A stretch of DNA of 64,000 nucleotides from Streptomyces ficellus (GTDB taxonomy: Bacteria; Actinomycetota; Actinomycetes; Streptomycetales; Streptomycetaceae). A program made the position numbers and the translations under genes. The notes beneath the pieces were generated by a model. That model was not told where the DNA came from, ran no database searches, and saw only the letters and a program-made list of their open reading frames with translations. Location: the NCBI RefSeq assembly GCF_009739905.1, contig NZ_CP034279.1, positions 6,386,001 to 6,450,000 on the forward strand. Reading direction: 5' to 3'. Position 1 is the stretch's first letter, and every line of letters starts with the position of its first letter. Below, piece by piece: positions 16,650 to 26,634 of the stretch.

Positions 16650-19163
16650 TCAGAGCTGGCCGACGTCGGTGACGCGGACGACCGCCCGGCCCTCCTCGTC
16701 CGAGGCGGCCAGGTCCACCTCCGCGCTGATGCCCCAGTCGTGGTCGCCGTTGGGGTCGGCGAACGTCTGCCGCACGCGCCACAGGCCGTGCGCCGGATCC
16801 TCCTCGATGGACAGCAGCTTGGGCCCGCGCGCGTCCGGCCCGGTGCCCAGGTCCTCGTACTCGTCCCAGTACGCGTCCATCGCCTCGCCCCACGCGTCCT
16901 CGTCCCAGCCTGACTCGGCGTCCATCTCGCCCAGTTCGCGGACCAGGTCCAGCGCGGCCAGCTCCACCCGGCGGAACATCGCGTTGCGCACCAGCACCCG
17001 GAAGGCGCGGGCGTTGGCGGTGACCGGCTTGACCTGGTCGGCCTTCTCCTGGGCCTCCTCGGCGGTCTCGACCTCCGGGTTGGCCAGCTGCTCCCACTCG
17101 TCCAGCAGCGAGGAGTCCACCTGCCGCACCATCTCGCCCAGCCAGGCGATCAGGTCCTCCAGGTCCTCCGTCTTCAGGTCGTCCGGGATGGTGTGGTCCA
17201 GCGCCTTGTACGCCGACGCCAGGTACCGCAGCACGATGCCCTCGGTGCGCGCCAGCTCGTAGAAGGACGTGAACTCCGTGAAGGTCAGCGCCCGCTCGTA
17301 CATGTCCCGGATGACGGACTTCGGCGAGACGGGATGGTCGCCGACCCACGGGTGGGACTTCCGGTACGTGTAGTACCCGTGCCACAGCAGCTCTTCCAGC
17401 GGCTTCGGGTACGTGACCTCCTGGAGCCGCTCCATCCGCTCCTCGTACTCGACACCGTCCGCCTTCATCGCGCCGACCGCCTCGCCGCGCGCCTTGTTCT
17501 GCTGGGCGGCGAGGATCTGGCGCGGGTCGTCCAGCGTCGACTCGACCACCGACACCATGTCCAGCGCGTACGACGGGGACTCCGGGTCCAGCAGGTCGAA
17601 GGCCGCCAGCGCGAACGTGGACAGCGGCTGGTTCAGCGCGAAGTCCTGCTGGAGGTCGACGGTGAGCCGGATCCTGCGGCCCTCGGCGTCGGGGGCGTCG
17701 AGCTGCTCGACCACCCCGCCGTCGAGCAGGGAGCGGTAGATCGCGATGGCACGGCGGATGTGGCGCAGCTGGTTCCGGCGCGGCTCGTGGTTGTCCTCCA
17801 GGAGCCTGCGCATCGCCGTGAAGGCGTCGCCGGGCCGGGCGATCACCGACAGCAGCATGGTGTGGGTGACGCGGAAACGGGAGGTCAGCGGCTCCGGCTC
17901 GGAGGCGATCAGCTTCTCGAAGGTGTTCTCGGTCCAGCCGACGAAACCCTCCGGTGCCTTCTTGCGCACCACCTTGCGGCGCTTCTTCGGGTCGTCGCCC
18001 GCCTTGGCGAGGGCCTTCTCGTTCTCGATGACGTGCTCCGGGGCCTGGGCGACCACGAACCCGGCCGTGTCGAAGCCCGCGCGCCCCGCCCGGCCCGCGA
18101 TCTGGTGGAACTCGCGCGCCCGCAGGGTCCGCACCCGGCTGCCGTCGTACTTGGTGAGCGCGGTGAACAGCACCGTGCGGATCGGGACGTTGACCCCGAC
18201 ACCCAGCGTGTCCGTACCGCAGATCACCTTCAGCAGCCCCGCCTGCGCCAGCTTCTCCACCAGGCGACGGTACTTGGGCAGCATGCCCGCGTGGTGCACA
18301 CCGATGCCGTGCCGTACGTACCGGGACAGGTTCTTGCCGAACGTGGTGGTGAAGCGGAAGTTGCCGATCAGCTCGGCGATCCGGTCCTTCTCCTCGCGCG
18401 AGCACATGTTGATGCTCATCAGCGACTGCGCCCGCTCCACCGCCTGCGCCTGCGTGAAGTGCACGATGTACACCGGTGCCTGCTTGGTCTCCAGCAGCTC
18501 GGTCAGCGTCTCGGTGATGGGCGTGAGCCGGTACTCGTACGACAGCGGGACCGGCCGGGTCGCCGAGCGGACCACCGAGGTGGGACGGCCGGTGCGGCGC
18601 GTGAGGTCCTTCTCGAACATCGAGACGTCACCCAGCGTCGCCGACATCAGGACGAACTGTGCCTGCGGCAGCTCCAGCAGCGGGATCTGCCAGGCCCAGC
18701 CGCGGTCCGGCTCGGCGTAGAAGTGGAACTCGTCCATCACGACCTGGCCGATGTCCGCGTCCTTGCCGTCACGCAGCGCGATCGACGCCAGCACCTCGGC
18801 GGTGCAGCAGATCACCGGAGCGTCGGCGTTCACGGACGCGTCGCCGGTGAGCATGCCCACGTTCTCGGTGCCGAAGAGCTTGCACAGGTCGAAGAACTTC
18901 TCCGACACCAGCGCCTTGATCGGCGCGGTGTAGAAGGTCACCTGGTCGTTCGCCAGGGCGGTGAAGTGCGCACCCGCCGCGACCAGCGACTTTCCGGAGC
19001 CGGTGGGGGTGGAGAGGATCACGTTCGCCCCCGACACCACCTCGATCAGCGCCTCCTCCTGAGCCGGGTACAGGGTGATGCCCCGTCCTTCGGCCCATGA
19101 CGAGAAGGCCTCGAAGAGGGCATCGGGGTCGGCGTCCGGCGGCAGCTGATCGATAAGGGTCAC
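16650..19163 (-). CDS. DEAD/DEAH-box RNA helicase with DUF3516
   Basis: 837 residues from GTG at 19163. Superfamily 2 helicase of the Ski2/Dob10-like actinobacterial type: motif I STPTGSGKS (51-59), DEFHFY (about 144-149), SATLGD, a motif V-like GTDTLGVGVNVP and motif VI QIAGRAGRAGFD. The C-terminal half is DUF3516. This family is conserved in Streptomyces and Mycobacterium and is thought to act on RNA; its target is unknown. An in-frame start at 19223 would put an unrelated leader before the conserved VTLIDQLP start. Confidence 0.95.
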   Translation of the reverse strand: MTLIDQLPPDADPDALFEAFSSWAEGRGITLYPAQEEALIEVVSGANVILSTPTGSGKSLVAAGAHFTALANDQVTFYTAPIKALVSEKFFDLCKLFGTENVGMLTGDASVNADAPVICCTAEVLASIALRDGKDADIGQVVMDEFHFYAEPDRGWAWQIPLLELPQAQFVLMSATLGDVSMFEKDLTRRTGRPTSVVRSATRPVPLSYEYRLTPITETLTELLETKQAPVYIVHFTQAQAVERAQSLMSINMCSREEKDRIAELIGNFRFTTTFGKNLSRYVRHGIGVHHAGMLPKYRRLVEKLAQAGLLKVICGTDTLGVGVNVPIRTVLFTALTKYDGSRVRTLRAREFHQIAGRAGRAGFDTAGFVVAQAPEHVIENEKALAKAGDDPKKRRKVVRKKAPEGFVGWTENTFEKLIASEPEPLTSRFRVTHTMLLSVIARPGDAFTAMRRLLEDNHEPRRNQLRHIRRAIAIYRSLLDGGVVEQLDAPDAEGRRIRLTVDLQQDFALNQPLSTFALAAFDLLDPESPSYALDMVSVVESTLDDPRQILAAQQNKARGEAVGAMKADGVEYEERMERLQEVTYPKPLEELLWHGYYTYRKSHPWVGDHPVSPKSVIRDMYERALTFTEFTSFYELARTEGIVLRYLASAYKALDHTIPDDLKTEDLEDLIAWLGEMVRQVDSSLLDEWEQLANPEVETAEEAQEKADQVKPVTANARAFRVLVRNAMFRRVELAALDLVRELGEMDAESGWDEDAWGEAMDAYWDEYEDLGTGPDARGPKLLSIEEDPAHGLWRVRQTFADPNGDHDWGISAEVDLAASDEEGRAVVRVTDVGQL

Positions 19164-19285
19164 GCCCCCATCTTGCCTGTCCCGGGTCCCGAAGCGGGAA
19201 CCGGCCGCCGAAGTGAAGATCACGAACGGTAGGCTGTCCCGTCAACGGGGTGCACGACAAGAGCAAACGGGGCGGGGGACGCACG

Positions 19286-20077
19286 ATGATGGGACCGGCG
19301 CACTCACTCTCCGGCGCTGCGGCCTGGCTGGGGGTGGGGGCCGCGACCGCCGCGGCGGGCCACCCGATGCCCTGGCCGGTGCTCGTCGTCGGCGCCCTGA
19401 TCTGCGCCGGTGCGGCGCTCGCGCCCGACCTCGACCACAAGTCGGCCACCATCTCGCGGGCCTTCGGCCCGATCTCCCGCGCCATCTGCGAGATCGTCGA
19501 CAAGCTGTCGTACGCCGTCTACAAGGCCACCAAGACGAGGGCCGACGCCCGCCGCACCGGCGGCCACCGCACGCTCACCCACACCTGGGTGTGGGCCGTG
19601 CTGTGCGGCGCCGGCGCGTCCGTGCTGGCGATCACCGGCGGCCGCTGGGCGGTCCTCGGCATCCTCTTCGTCCACCTGGTGCTGGCGGTGGAGGGGCTGC
19701 TGTGGCGGGCGGCCCGGGTGTCCAGCGACGTCCTGGTGTGGCTGCTGGGCGCCACCAGCGCGTGGATCCTCGCGGGCGTCCTGGACAAGCCCGGCAACGG
19801 CGCCGACTGGCTGTTCACCGCGCCCGGGCAGGAGTACCTGTGGCTGGGCCTGCCGATCGTGCTCGGCGCCCTGGTCCACGACATCGGCGACGCCCTGACC
19901 GTCTCGGGCTGCCCGGTCCTGTGGCCCATCCCGGTCAAGGGCAAGCGCTGGTACCCGGTCGGCCCGCCCAAGGGGATGCGCTTCCGGGCGGGCAGCTGGG
20001 TGGAGCTCAAGGTGCTGATGCCCGCGTTCATGCTGCTGGGCGGCTTCGGCGGCGCCTCCGCGCTGGGATTCATCTGA
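19286..20077 (+). CDS. Membrane-bound metal-dependent hydrolase (YdjM/DUF457 type)
   Basis: 263 residues from ATG at 19286, after GGCGGGGGAC. Start MMGPAHSLSGAAAW, ALAPDLDHKSATIS and GGHRTLTHTW carry the His/Asp residues typical of LexA-regulated YdjM-like proteins. Four or five membrane helices. C-terminal part has LVHDIGDALTVSGCPVLWPI, another conserved His/Asp set. Believed to be a membrane phospholipase-like or metal hydrolase; the substrate is not known. Divergent from the helicase gene, with about 120 bases between starts. Confidence 0.87.
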   Translation: MMGPAHSLSGAAAWLGVGAATAAAGHPMPWPVLVVGALICAGAALAPDLDHKSATISRAFGPISRAICEIVDKLSYAVYKATKTRADARRTGGHRTLTHTWVWAVLCGAGASVLAITGGRWAVLGILFVHLVLAVEGLLWRAARVSSDVLVWLLGATSAWILAGVLDKPGNGADWLFTAPGQEYLWLGLPIVLGALVHDIGDALTVSGCPVLWPIPVKGKRWYPVGPPKGMRFRAGSWVELKVLMPAFMLLGGFGGASALGFI

Positions 20078-20144
20078 CCGGCCTCGGGGTGATCGTCACC
20101 AGCTCTCCGTCCCCGGGCTTCATGGTGAGGGGCGTGCCCTGGCA

Positions 20145-20648
20145 TCACGGCAACGAGCGTGTCAGCCAGGCCACTTCACCACTGTCCTCCATGGACACGC
20201 GATCCCGCTCGAAGCCGAGCTTCTCCAGGACACGCAGCGACGGTGTGTTCCACGTGGCGACGGTCGCCCAGAGCCGCTTCCGCCCGGTCGCGACAGCGGC
20301 ATCGAGTACGGCTCCGGCCGCCTCGGTGGCGTAGCCACGCCCATGCACGCGCCGGAACAGCTCGTACGCGATTTCCGGCTCCTCCAGGGTGGAGCGGCCG
20401 GTGATCAGCCCGCAGTAGCCGATGAAGTCCCCCTCGTCACGACGCTGGATGGGCAACAGGGCGATCCCCGTACTCGCCGTGGCGGTGAGCAGCTCAGCGA
20501 TGGACGTCCGGATGTGCTCCACCGTGGGGGTCCCGTTGCCGCGTTCGGAGAGGAGGGCGCAGAACTCGGCGGCGTCCGACTCGGCCCACGGCCGCAGTAT
20601 CAGCCGCTCGGTCTCCAGGTGGAACGGCATCGTCTCGTACGTAGTCAT
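20145..20648 (-). CDS. GNAT N-acetyltransferase (RimJ/RimL type)
   Basis: 167 residues. Opens with LETERLILRPWAESDAAEF; the acetyl-CoA loop lies in VHGRGYATEAAGAVLDAA, followed by NTPSLRVLEKLGF. This is the Acetyltransf_3 group that acetylates ribosomal protein N termini or small molecules; the real acceptor is unknown. ATG at 20648 follows GGGAGAGAGTGGGGGC. Divergent from the amino-acid oxidase gene. Confidence 0.9.
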   Translation of the reverse strand: MTTYETMPFHLETERLILRPWAESDAAEFCALLSERGNGTPTVEHIRTSIAELLTATASTGIALLPIQRRDEGDFIGYCGLITGRSTLEEPEIAYELFRRVHGRGYATEAAGAVLDAAVATGRKRLWATVATWNTPSLRVLEKLGFERDRVSMEDSGEVAWLTRSLP

Positions 20649-20775
20649 GCCCCCACTCTCTCCCACGGAGCATCACGAACGACGGCTGGAGTAGCAGGGC
20701 CGCGTGAACGCGACTGGCCTGCTCCTGGCCGTCCCGTTCGGGTGAACCGGACACGAAGCCGCTCCACGGAACCTC

Positions 20776-22761
20776 ATGATCCGCTTTCTTCTGATCATGG
20801 ATTCCGCTGATTCCGCAGAACTGAGCCGCCGTCAATTCACCTCCCGGGCCGGGGTGGTGGCCGCTGCCGCCGCCCTGCCCGCCACCGTTGCGACACCCGC
20901 CGCCGCTGCCGCGCCCGCCGCCCCGCCCGCGGCCGCACCCGCGCCGCGGTCCACCGCCGACTGGGAGACGTGCCTCGGTGTCGCCCGCGCCCTGCTCGTG
21001 CTCGACGACGACGACCGGCCGCTGGTGCCCCGCTACGAGAGGATCCTGCTCGGCGGCGGACTGCCCAGGGGCGCCTCCGCACCCAAGGAGGTGCTGGTCC
21101 TCGGCGCTGGACCGGCCGGCATGGTCGCCGCCTCGCTCCTCAAGCGGGCCGGCCACCGGGTCACCGTCATCGAGGCCAACGGCAACCGCGCCGGCGGCCG
21201 CATCAAGACCTTCCGCACCGGCGGCCACGAGAACGCCGCCCAGGCCTTCGCCGACCCCAAGCAGTACGCCGAGGCCGGCGCCATGCGCATCCCCGGCAGC
21301 CACCCGCTCGTCATGGGGCTCATCGACAAGCTCGGCATCGAACGCCGCCCCTTCCGCTACGTGGACACCGACCCTGCGGGCAAGCCCCGGTACCGCACCT
21401 GGATCCGCGTCAACGGCATCAGCACCCGCCGCGCCGACTACGCCAAGGACCCGCGAGCGGTCAACCGCTCCTTCGGCGTGCCCAAGGAGTACGAGAACGT
21501 CCCCGCCGCCGACATCGTGCGCCGGGTCCTCGACCCCGTACGCGACGAGTACAGCACCCGTCGCCCCGACGGCACCCGCGTCGACAAGCCGATGCCCGAG
21601 CTGCTCGAAGGCTGGGCCCGGATCGTGCAGCGCTTCGGCGACTGGTCCATGTACCGGTTCCTCACCGAGCACGCCGGGCTCGACACCCGCACGGTCGACC
21701 TGATCGGGACCCTGGAGAACATGACCTCCCGGCTGCCGCTCTCCTTCCTGCACTCCTTCATCAGCCAGTCCCTCATCAGCCCCGGCACCGCCTTCCACGA
21801 GCTGACCGGCGGCACCGCCGTCCTCGCCGACGCCCTCCTCGACCAGGTGCGCGACGAGGTCCGCTTCGACCGGCGCGTCACCCGCGTCGAGACCAGGCAG
21901 GAGGGGAAGCGGGTCGTCGTCGACACCGTCTCCGAGGGCCGCGGCGGCAAGGTCGTCCAGGAGCGGTTCACCGGCGACGCGGCGATCGTGACCATCCCCT
22001 TCTCCGGCCTGCGGCACGTCCAGATCTCACCCCGGCCGTCCTACGCCAAGCGCCGCGCCATCACCGAGGTGCACTACGACAGCGCCACCAAGGTGCTCCT
22101 CGAATTCAGCCGCCGCTGGTGGGAGTTCGCCGAGGAGGACTGGCGCCGCGAACTCGACGCCATGGAACCCGGCCTCTACGACGAGTACCGCAAGGGCCGG
22201 GTGCCGCAGGACGGACGGCGGCTCGGCGCCCACCCGTCCGTGCCCCGGGGCCACCTCACCGAGGACCAGCGCACCCACTACGCGGCGAACGCCTGGGTCT
22301 CCCGCGCCCAGCCCGAGGCCGCCGGGGTGATCGGCGGTGGCTCCGTCACCGACAACGCCAACCGCTTCATGTTCAACCCCTCGCACCCCGTGCCCGGCAG
22401 CGACGGCGGCGTCGTCCTCGCCTCCTACAGCTGGGCGGACGACGCCAGGCGCTGGGACTCCTACGACGACGCGGCCCGCTACGCACTCGCCCTGCGCGGC
22501 ATGCAGGAGGTGTACGGGCAGCGGCTGGAGGTCTTCTTCACCGGCGTCGGCCGCACCCAGAGCTGGCAGCGCGACCCCTACGCCTACGGCGAGGCGTCCG
22601 TGCTGCTGCCCGGCCAGCACACCGAGATCCTCCTCGACATGCGCACCCCGGAGGGCCCGCTCCACTTCGCCGGCTGCCACACCTCGGTCAAGCCCGCCTG
22701 GATCGAAGGCGCCCTGGAGTCCGCCGTCCGCGCGGCCCTGGAGGTCCACGGCACCGGCTGA
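20776..22761 (+). CDS. TAT-exported flavin amine oxidase, L-glutamate-oxidase-like
   Basis: 661 residues. Twin-arginine signal SRRQF (17-21) followed by an Ala/Pro-rich tract. FAD site VLGAGPAGMVAASLL and EANGNRAGGRIKTF. The body resembles Streptomyces L-glutamate oxidase: AEAGAMRIPGSHP, ENMTSRLPLSFLH, KVLLEFSRRWWEF, DNANRFMFNPSHP and ASYSWADDARRW. From memory, these keep the residues corresponding to Arg124, Arg305, His312, Tyr562 and Trp564 of that enzyme. It would deaminate an amino acid outside the cell, giving 2-oxo acid, ammonia and hydrogen peroxide. ATG at 20776 has only a weak GGAA; 20797 is the alternative. Confidence 0.88.
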   Translation: MIRFLLIMDSADSAELSRRQFTSRAGVVAAAAALPATVATPAAAAAPAAPPAAAPAPRSTADWETCLGVARALLVLDDDDRPLVPRYERILLGGGLPRGASAPKEVLVLGAGPAGMVAASLLKRAGHRVTVIEANGNRAGGRIKTFRTGGHENAAQAFADPKQYAEAGAMRIPGSHPLVMGLIDKLGIERRPFRYVDTDPAGKPRYRTWIRVNGISTRRADYAKDPRAVNRSFGVPKEYENVPAADIVRRVLDPVRDEYSTRRPDGTRVDKPMPELLEGWARIVQRFGDWSMYRFLTEHAGLDTRTVDLIGTLENMTSRLPLSFLHSFISQSLISPGTAFHELTGGTAVLADALLDQVRDEVRFDRRVTRVETRQEGKRVVVDTVSEGRGGKVVQERFTGDAAIVTIPFSGLRHVQISPRPSYAKRRAITEVHYDSATKVLLEFSRRWWEFAEEDWRRELDAMEPGLYDEYRKGRVPQDGRRLGAHPSVPRGHLTEDQRTHYAANAWVSRAQPEAAGVIGGGSVTDNANRFMFNPSHPVPGSDGGVVLASYSWADDARRWDSYDDAARYALALRGMQEVYGQRLEVFFTGVGRTQSWQRDPYAYGEASVLLPGQHTEILLDMRTPEGPLHFAGCHTSVKPAWIEGALESAVRAALEVHGTG

Positions 22762-22771
22762 CGGCACGCCC

Positions 22772-22815
22772 GGGGGCCGGGGCCGGGGCGGCAACAAGCC
22801 CTGGCCCCGGCCCCC
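22772..22815. terminator. Bidirectional hairpin terminator
   Basis: Perfect 13-base arms (22772-22784 and 22803-22815) with an 18-base loop, lying between the convergent oxidase and ABC exporter genes. Confidence 0.8.
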
Positions 22816-22834
22816 GGCCCCCTTGCTTCCGGAC

Positions 22835-24625
22835 CTACCCGTGCCACGACCGCCACAGCGCCGCGTACGCCCCGCCGGCCGCCACCAGGTCGTCATGGCT
22901 GCCCAGTTCGGTGATCCGGCCCTCCTCGACGACCGCGATCACATCCGCGTCGTGCGCCGTGTGCAGCCGGTGCGCGATCGCGACCACCGTGCGCCCTTCG
23001 AGCACCCGGGCCAGGGACCGCTCCAGGTGCCGGGCGGCGCGCGGGTCCAGCAGGGACGTCGCCTCGTCCAGCACCAGTGTGTGCGGGTCCGCCAGCACCA
23101 GGCGGGCCAGCGCGATCTGCTGCGCCTGCGCCGGGGTCAGCGCCAGACCGCCCGAGCCGACCCCGGTGTCCAGCCCGTCGTCCAGCGCCCGCGCCCAGCC
23201 GTCGGCGTCGACCGCCCCGAGCGCCGCCCACAGCTCGGCGTCCTCCGCGCCCGTCCGCGCCAGCAGCAGGTTGTCCCGGAGCGACCCGACGAAGACGTGG
23301 TGCTCCTGGTTGACCAGCGCGACGTGCTCCCGGACGCGCTCGGCGGGCATCCGCGACAGCTCGGCCCCGCCCAGCGTCACCCGGCCCGCCCGCGGCGCGT
23401 AGATCCCCGCGAGCAGCCGCCCCAGCGTCGACTTGCCCGCGCCCGACGGGCCGACCAGCGCCATCCGCGTGCCCGGCGCCACCTCCATCGACACCCGGTG
23501 CAGCACGTCCACCCCCTCGCGGTAGCCGAACCGCACCTCCCGGGCCCGCACCTCGCGCCCGTCCGGGCCGACCGACTCGTCACCGCGCTCCGGCTCGATG
23601 TCCCGCACGCCCACCAGCCGGGCCAGCGACACCTGGGCCACCTGGAGCTCGTCGTACCAGCGCAGGATGATGCCGACCGGCTCCACCAGCATCTGCGCCA
23701 GCAGCGCCCCCGTGGTGAGGTCCCCGACGTCCATCCAGCCGTTCAGCACGAACACCCCGCCGATCAGCAGGACGGCCGCCAGAACCGTGGTGTGCGTGAC
23801 GTTGATGACCGGGAACAGCACGGAACGGAGGTAGAGCGTGTAGCGCTCCCACGCCGTCCACTCCTTGATCCGCCGGTCCGACAGGGCGACCCGGCGCGCG
23901 CCCAGCCGGTGGGCCTCCACCGTCCGGCCCGCGTCGACCGTCTCGGCCAGGGCGGCGGCGACCGCCGCGTACCCCGCGGCCTCCGAGCGGTACGCCGCGG
24001 GCGCCCGCCTGAAGTACCAGCGGCAGCCCACGACCAGCAGCGGGGCGGCCACCAGCACGGCGAGGGCCAGCGGCGGCGCGGTCACCGTGAGCCCGCCGAT
24101 CAGCAGCCCCGCCCACACCACGCCGACGGTCAGCTGGGGCACCGCCTCCCGCATGGCCTCGGCCAGCCGGTCGATGTCGGTGGTGATCCGCGACAGCAGG
24201 TCACCGGTGCCGGCCCGCTCCAGCACGCCCGGCGGCAGCGCCACCGACCGTACGAGGAAGTCCTCCCGCAGATCGGCGAGCATCTCCTCCCCGAGCATCG
24301 CGCCACGCAGCCGCACCATCCGGACGAACACCGTCTGGACCAGCAGCGCGGCCGTGAACAGCCCCACCGTCACCGGCAGGTGGAGGTCCCGCGCTCCCTC
24401 CGCGAGGCGGTCCACCAGCGAGCCGAGCAGGTAGGGCCCCACCATCGAGGCGATCACCGCGACCGCGTTGACGGAGACGAGCACGGCGAAGGCGGCGCGG
24501 TGGCGGCGCAGCAGCCCGGTGACGTACGCCCGGACCGTCGCCGGGGTGCCGACCGGCAGCGTGGTCGCCGACTCCGGGGCCGCCGGGTCGTGAGCCGGCG
24601 GTGTCAGGCCGATGGCGGCGGTCAT
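22835..24625 (-). CDS. ABC exporter half-transporter, subunit with intact Walker A and degenerate signature
   Basis: 596 residues: six membrane helices then an ATPase domain. Walker A GPSGAGKST, Walker B TLVLDEATSLLD and H-loop AIAHRLH are intact. The signature that should read LSGGQ reads LTPAQAQQIALAR. Its start overlaps the stop of the partner gene (ATGA). Together they form an asymmetric heterodimer in which this subunit supplies the working Walker motifs and the other supplies the good signature. Probably an efflux pump; substrate unknown. Confidence 0.92.
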   Translation of the reverse strand: MTAAIGLTPPAHDPAAPESATTLPVGTPATVRAYVTGLLRRHRAAFAVLVSVNAVAVIASMVGPYLLGSLVDRLAEGARDLHLPVTVGLFTAALLVQTVFVRMVRLRGAMLGEEMLADLREDFLVRSVALPPGVLERAGTGDLLSRITTDIDRLAEAMREAVPQLTVGVVWAGLLIGGLTVTAPPLALAVLVAAPLLVVGCRWYFRRAPAAYRSEAAGYAAVAAALAETVDAGRTVEAHRLGARRVALSDRRIKEWTAWERYTLYLRSVLFPVINVTHTTVLAAVLLIGGVFVLNGWMDVGDLTTGALLAQMLVEPVGIILRWYDELQVAQVSLARLVGVRDIEPERGDESVGPDGREVRAREVRFGYREGVDVLHRVSMEVAPGTRMALVGPSGAGKSTLGRLLAGIYAPRAGRVTLGGAELSRMPAERVREHVALVNQEHHVFVGSLRDNLLLARTGAEDAELWAALGAVDADGWARALDDGLDTGVGSGGLALTPAQAQQIALARLVLADPHTLVLDEATSLLDPRAARHLERSLARVLEGRTVVAIAHRLHTAHDADVIAVVEEGRITELGSHDDLVAAGGAYAALWRSWHG

Positions 24626-26433
24626 GCCGACTCCTCGATGTCCACCAGGGTTTCCTCCTCGGTCTCGCGCGTGACGACCGCGCGGTAGCGCGCCTCGGTG
24701 ACCAGCAGTTCGCGATGGGTTCCCACCGCCACCGCCCGGCCCTCGTGCACCAGCACCACCCGGTCCGCCGGGTCCAGCAGCAGCGGCGACGACGCCAGCA
24801 CCACGGTCGTCCGGCCGGAGCGCAGCCGCTGGACGCCCGCCGCGACCCGCGCCTCGGTGTGCGAGTCCACCGCCGACGTCGGCTCGTCCAGCACCAGCAC
24901 CTCCGGGTCGGTGACCAGCGACCGGGCCAGGGCCAGCCGCTGGCGCTGCCCCCCGGACAGCGACCGGCCGCGCTCGGTGATCCGGGTGAGCATCGGGTCG
25001 CCGCCGGGCTCCGGCGCCGCCTGGGCCAGCGCGCCCAGCACGTCACCGCACCGGGCGGCCGCCAGGGCCTCCTCGGCGGAGACCTTCCCGGACGCCGGCA
25101 CGTCCAGCAGCTCGCGCAGGGTGCCGGACAGCAGGATCGGGTCCTTGTCCTGTACGAGGACGGCCGAACGGGCCGCGTCCAGCGGGAGTTCGTCCAGCGG
25201 CACCCCGCCGAGCAGGACGGACACGTGGTCCTCCGGGTCCTGTGACGGGTGGCCGCCGAGCCGGTCGGCCAGCCGCCCGGCGGCGTCCGGGTCGCCGCAC
25301 ACCACGGCGGTGAACAGGCCGGCCGGTGCGAGCAGCCCGGTGACGGGGTCGTACAGGTCCCCGCCGGGCGGCTCGTACCCGGCGGACGTGGCACCGGACG
25401 TGGCCTCGGACGTGGCCCCGGCCGGGGTGGTGGTCGTGGTGCGGGTCAGGGCGAGCACCCGGGCCGCACGCCGGGCGGAGGGGCGCGAGAAGGAGTACGC
25501 CATCGCGATCTCCTCGAAGTTGCGCAGCGGGTGGTGGGTGAGCGTCACCACGCCGTACACGGTGACCAGTTCGCCGACCGACACCCGGCCCTCCAGGGCG
25601 AGTTTCGCCCCGTACACCACGACCACGACCAGCAACAGGCCCGGCAGCGCCACCTGGACGGCCGCGATCAGCGCCCACATCCTGGCGCTGCGCACCGCGG
25701 CCCGGCGCACCTCCTGGGACGCCTCGCGGTAGCGGCCGAGGAACAGCTCCTCCCCGCCGATCCCGCGCAGCACCCGCAGGCCGGCGACCGTGTCCGAGGC
25801 GAGCTCCGTGGCCCGGCCCGCCTTCTCACGCTGGACGTCCGCACGCCGGGTCGCGCGGGGGAGCAGCGGCAGCGCGGCGAGCGCGAGCACGGGCACGCCG
25901 ACGGCGACGACGACACCGAGGGCGGGCTGGTACACGAGCAGGCCCACGCACACCAGCAGGAGCGTGGTGGCCGCCGCGGCGAACCGCGACAGCGCCTCCA
26001 CGAACCAGCCGATCTTCTCCACGTCGGAGGTGGAGACGGCGACGACCTCGCCGGCGGCGACCCGGCGGGTCAGCAGCGACCCCAGCTCGGCGGTCTTGCG
26101 CGCCAGCAACTGCTGGACCCGGGCGGCAGCCGTGATCCAGTTGGTGACGGCGGTGCGGTGCTGCATGGTGTCACCCACCGCGATGGCCGCGCCCAGCAGG
26201 GCGATCAGCCCGCCGGCCCACGCGAGGCCGCTGCCGGAACGGTCCACGACGGCCTGCACCGCGAGGCCCACGCCCAGCGGGAGCCCGGCGATGCCGAGGT
26301 GCAGCAGCAGGCCCCACAGCGTCGACCTGACCTGGCCGCCCAGCTGGTTGCGGCCCAGCCACAGCAGGAGGCGCGTGCCCGACCCGACGTCGGGATCGCC
26401 GGGATCTGCGTACGGAAGATGCTGAATCTGCAT
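24622..26433 (-). CDS. ABC exporter half-transporter, subunit with intact signature and lost Walker A
   Basis: 603 residues from ATG at 26433. Membrane domain at about 25-315, then an ATPase domain. Where Walker A should be, the sequence is CGDPDAAGRLADRL, with no GKS/T. The H-loop position reads LASSPLLL, without His. The signature LSGGQRQRLALARSL and Walker B VLVLDEPTSAVD are perfect. It is thus the complementary half of the partner at 22835. A low-complexity Thr/Ala tract of about 25 residues links the two domains. An open frame continues upstream to 27009, but that part is antisense to the amidase gene. Confidence 0.92.
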   Translation of the reverse strand: MQIQHLPYADPGDPDVGSGTRLLLWLGRNQLGGQVRSTLWGLLLHLGIAGLPLGVGLAVQAVVDRSGSGLAWAGGLIALLGAAIAVGDTMQHRTAVTNWITAAARVQQLLARKTAELGSLLTRRVAAGEVVAVSTSDVEKIGWFVEALSRFAAAATTLLLVCVGLLVYQPALGVVVAVGVPVLALAALPLLPRATRRADVQREKAGRATELASDTVAGLRVLRGIGGEELFLGRYREASQEVRRAAVRSARMWALIAAVQVALPGLLLVVVVVYGAKLALEGRVSVGELVTVYGVVTLTHHPLRNFEEIAMAYSFSRPSARRAARVLALTRTTTTTPAGATSEATSGATSAGYEPPGGDLYDPVTGLLAPAGLFTAVVCGDPDAAGRLADRLGGHPSQDPEDHVSVLLGGVPLDELPLDAARSAVLVQDKDPILLSGTLRELLDVPASGKVSAEEALAAARCGDVLGALAQAAPEPGGDPMLTRITERGRSLSGGQRQRLALARSLVTDPEVLVLDEPTSAVDSHTEARVAAGVQRLRSGRTTVVLASSPLLLDPADRVVLVHEGRAVAVGTHRELLVTEARYRAVVTRETEEETLVDIEESA

Positions 26434-26634
26434 GGCGTCCCAGGGGTTCCGTCGACGGGCGGGCAGCGCGGAGCGGCAACCGGAACCGAGCGGGCCCGGC
26501 AGCCGGAAACCGTGCAAGGTTCGCCTTTCGGGCCCCGGGGCGCAATCGAATTTCCGGTGCGACCGCGCGGAACGCGCCAAGGACCACCGCCCGCCCTGGC
26601 GGCGCGCCCGGGTCCCGCGCTTCACTCCCGGCCC

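Noticed and set aside
17193..19100. Long forward frame opposite the helicase
   Set aside because: Arg/His/Gly-rich shadow of the helicase gene, no family motif.
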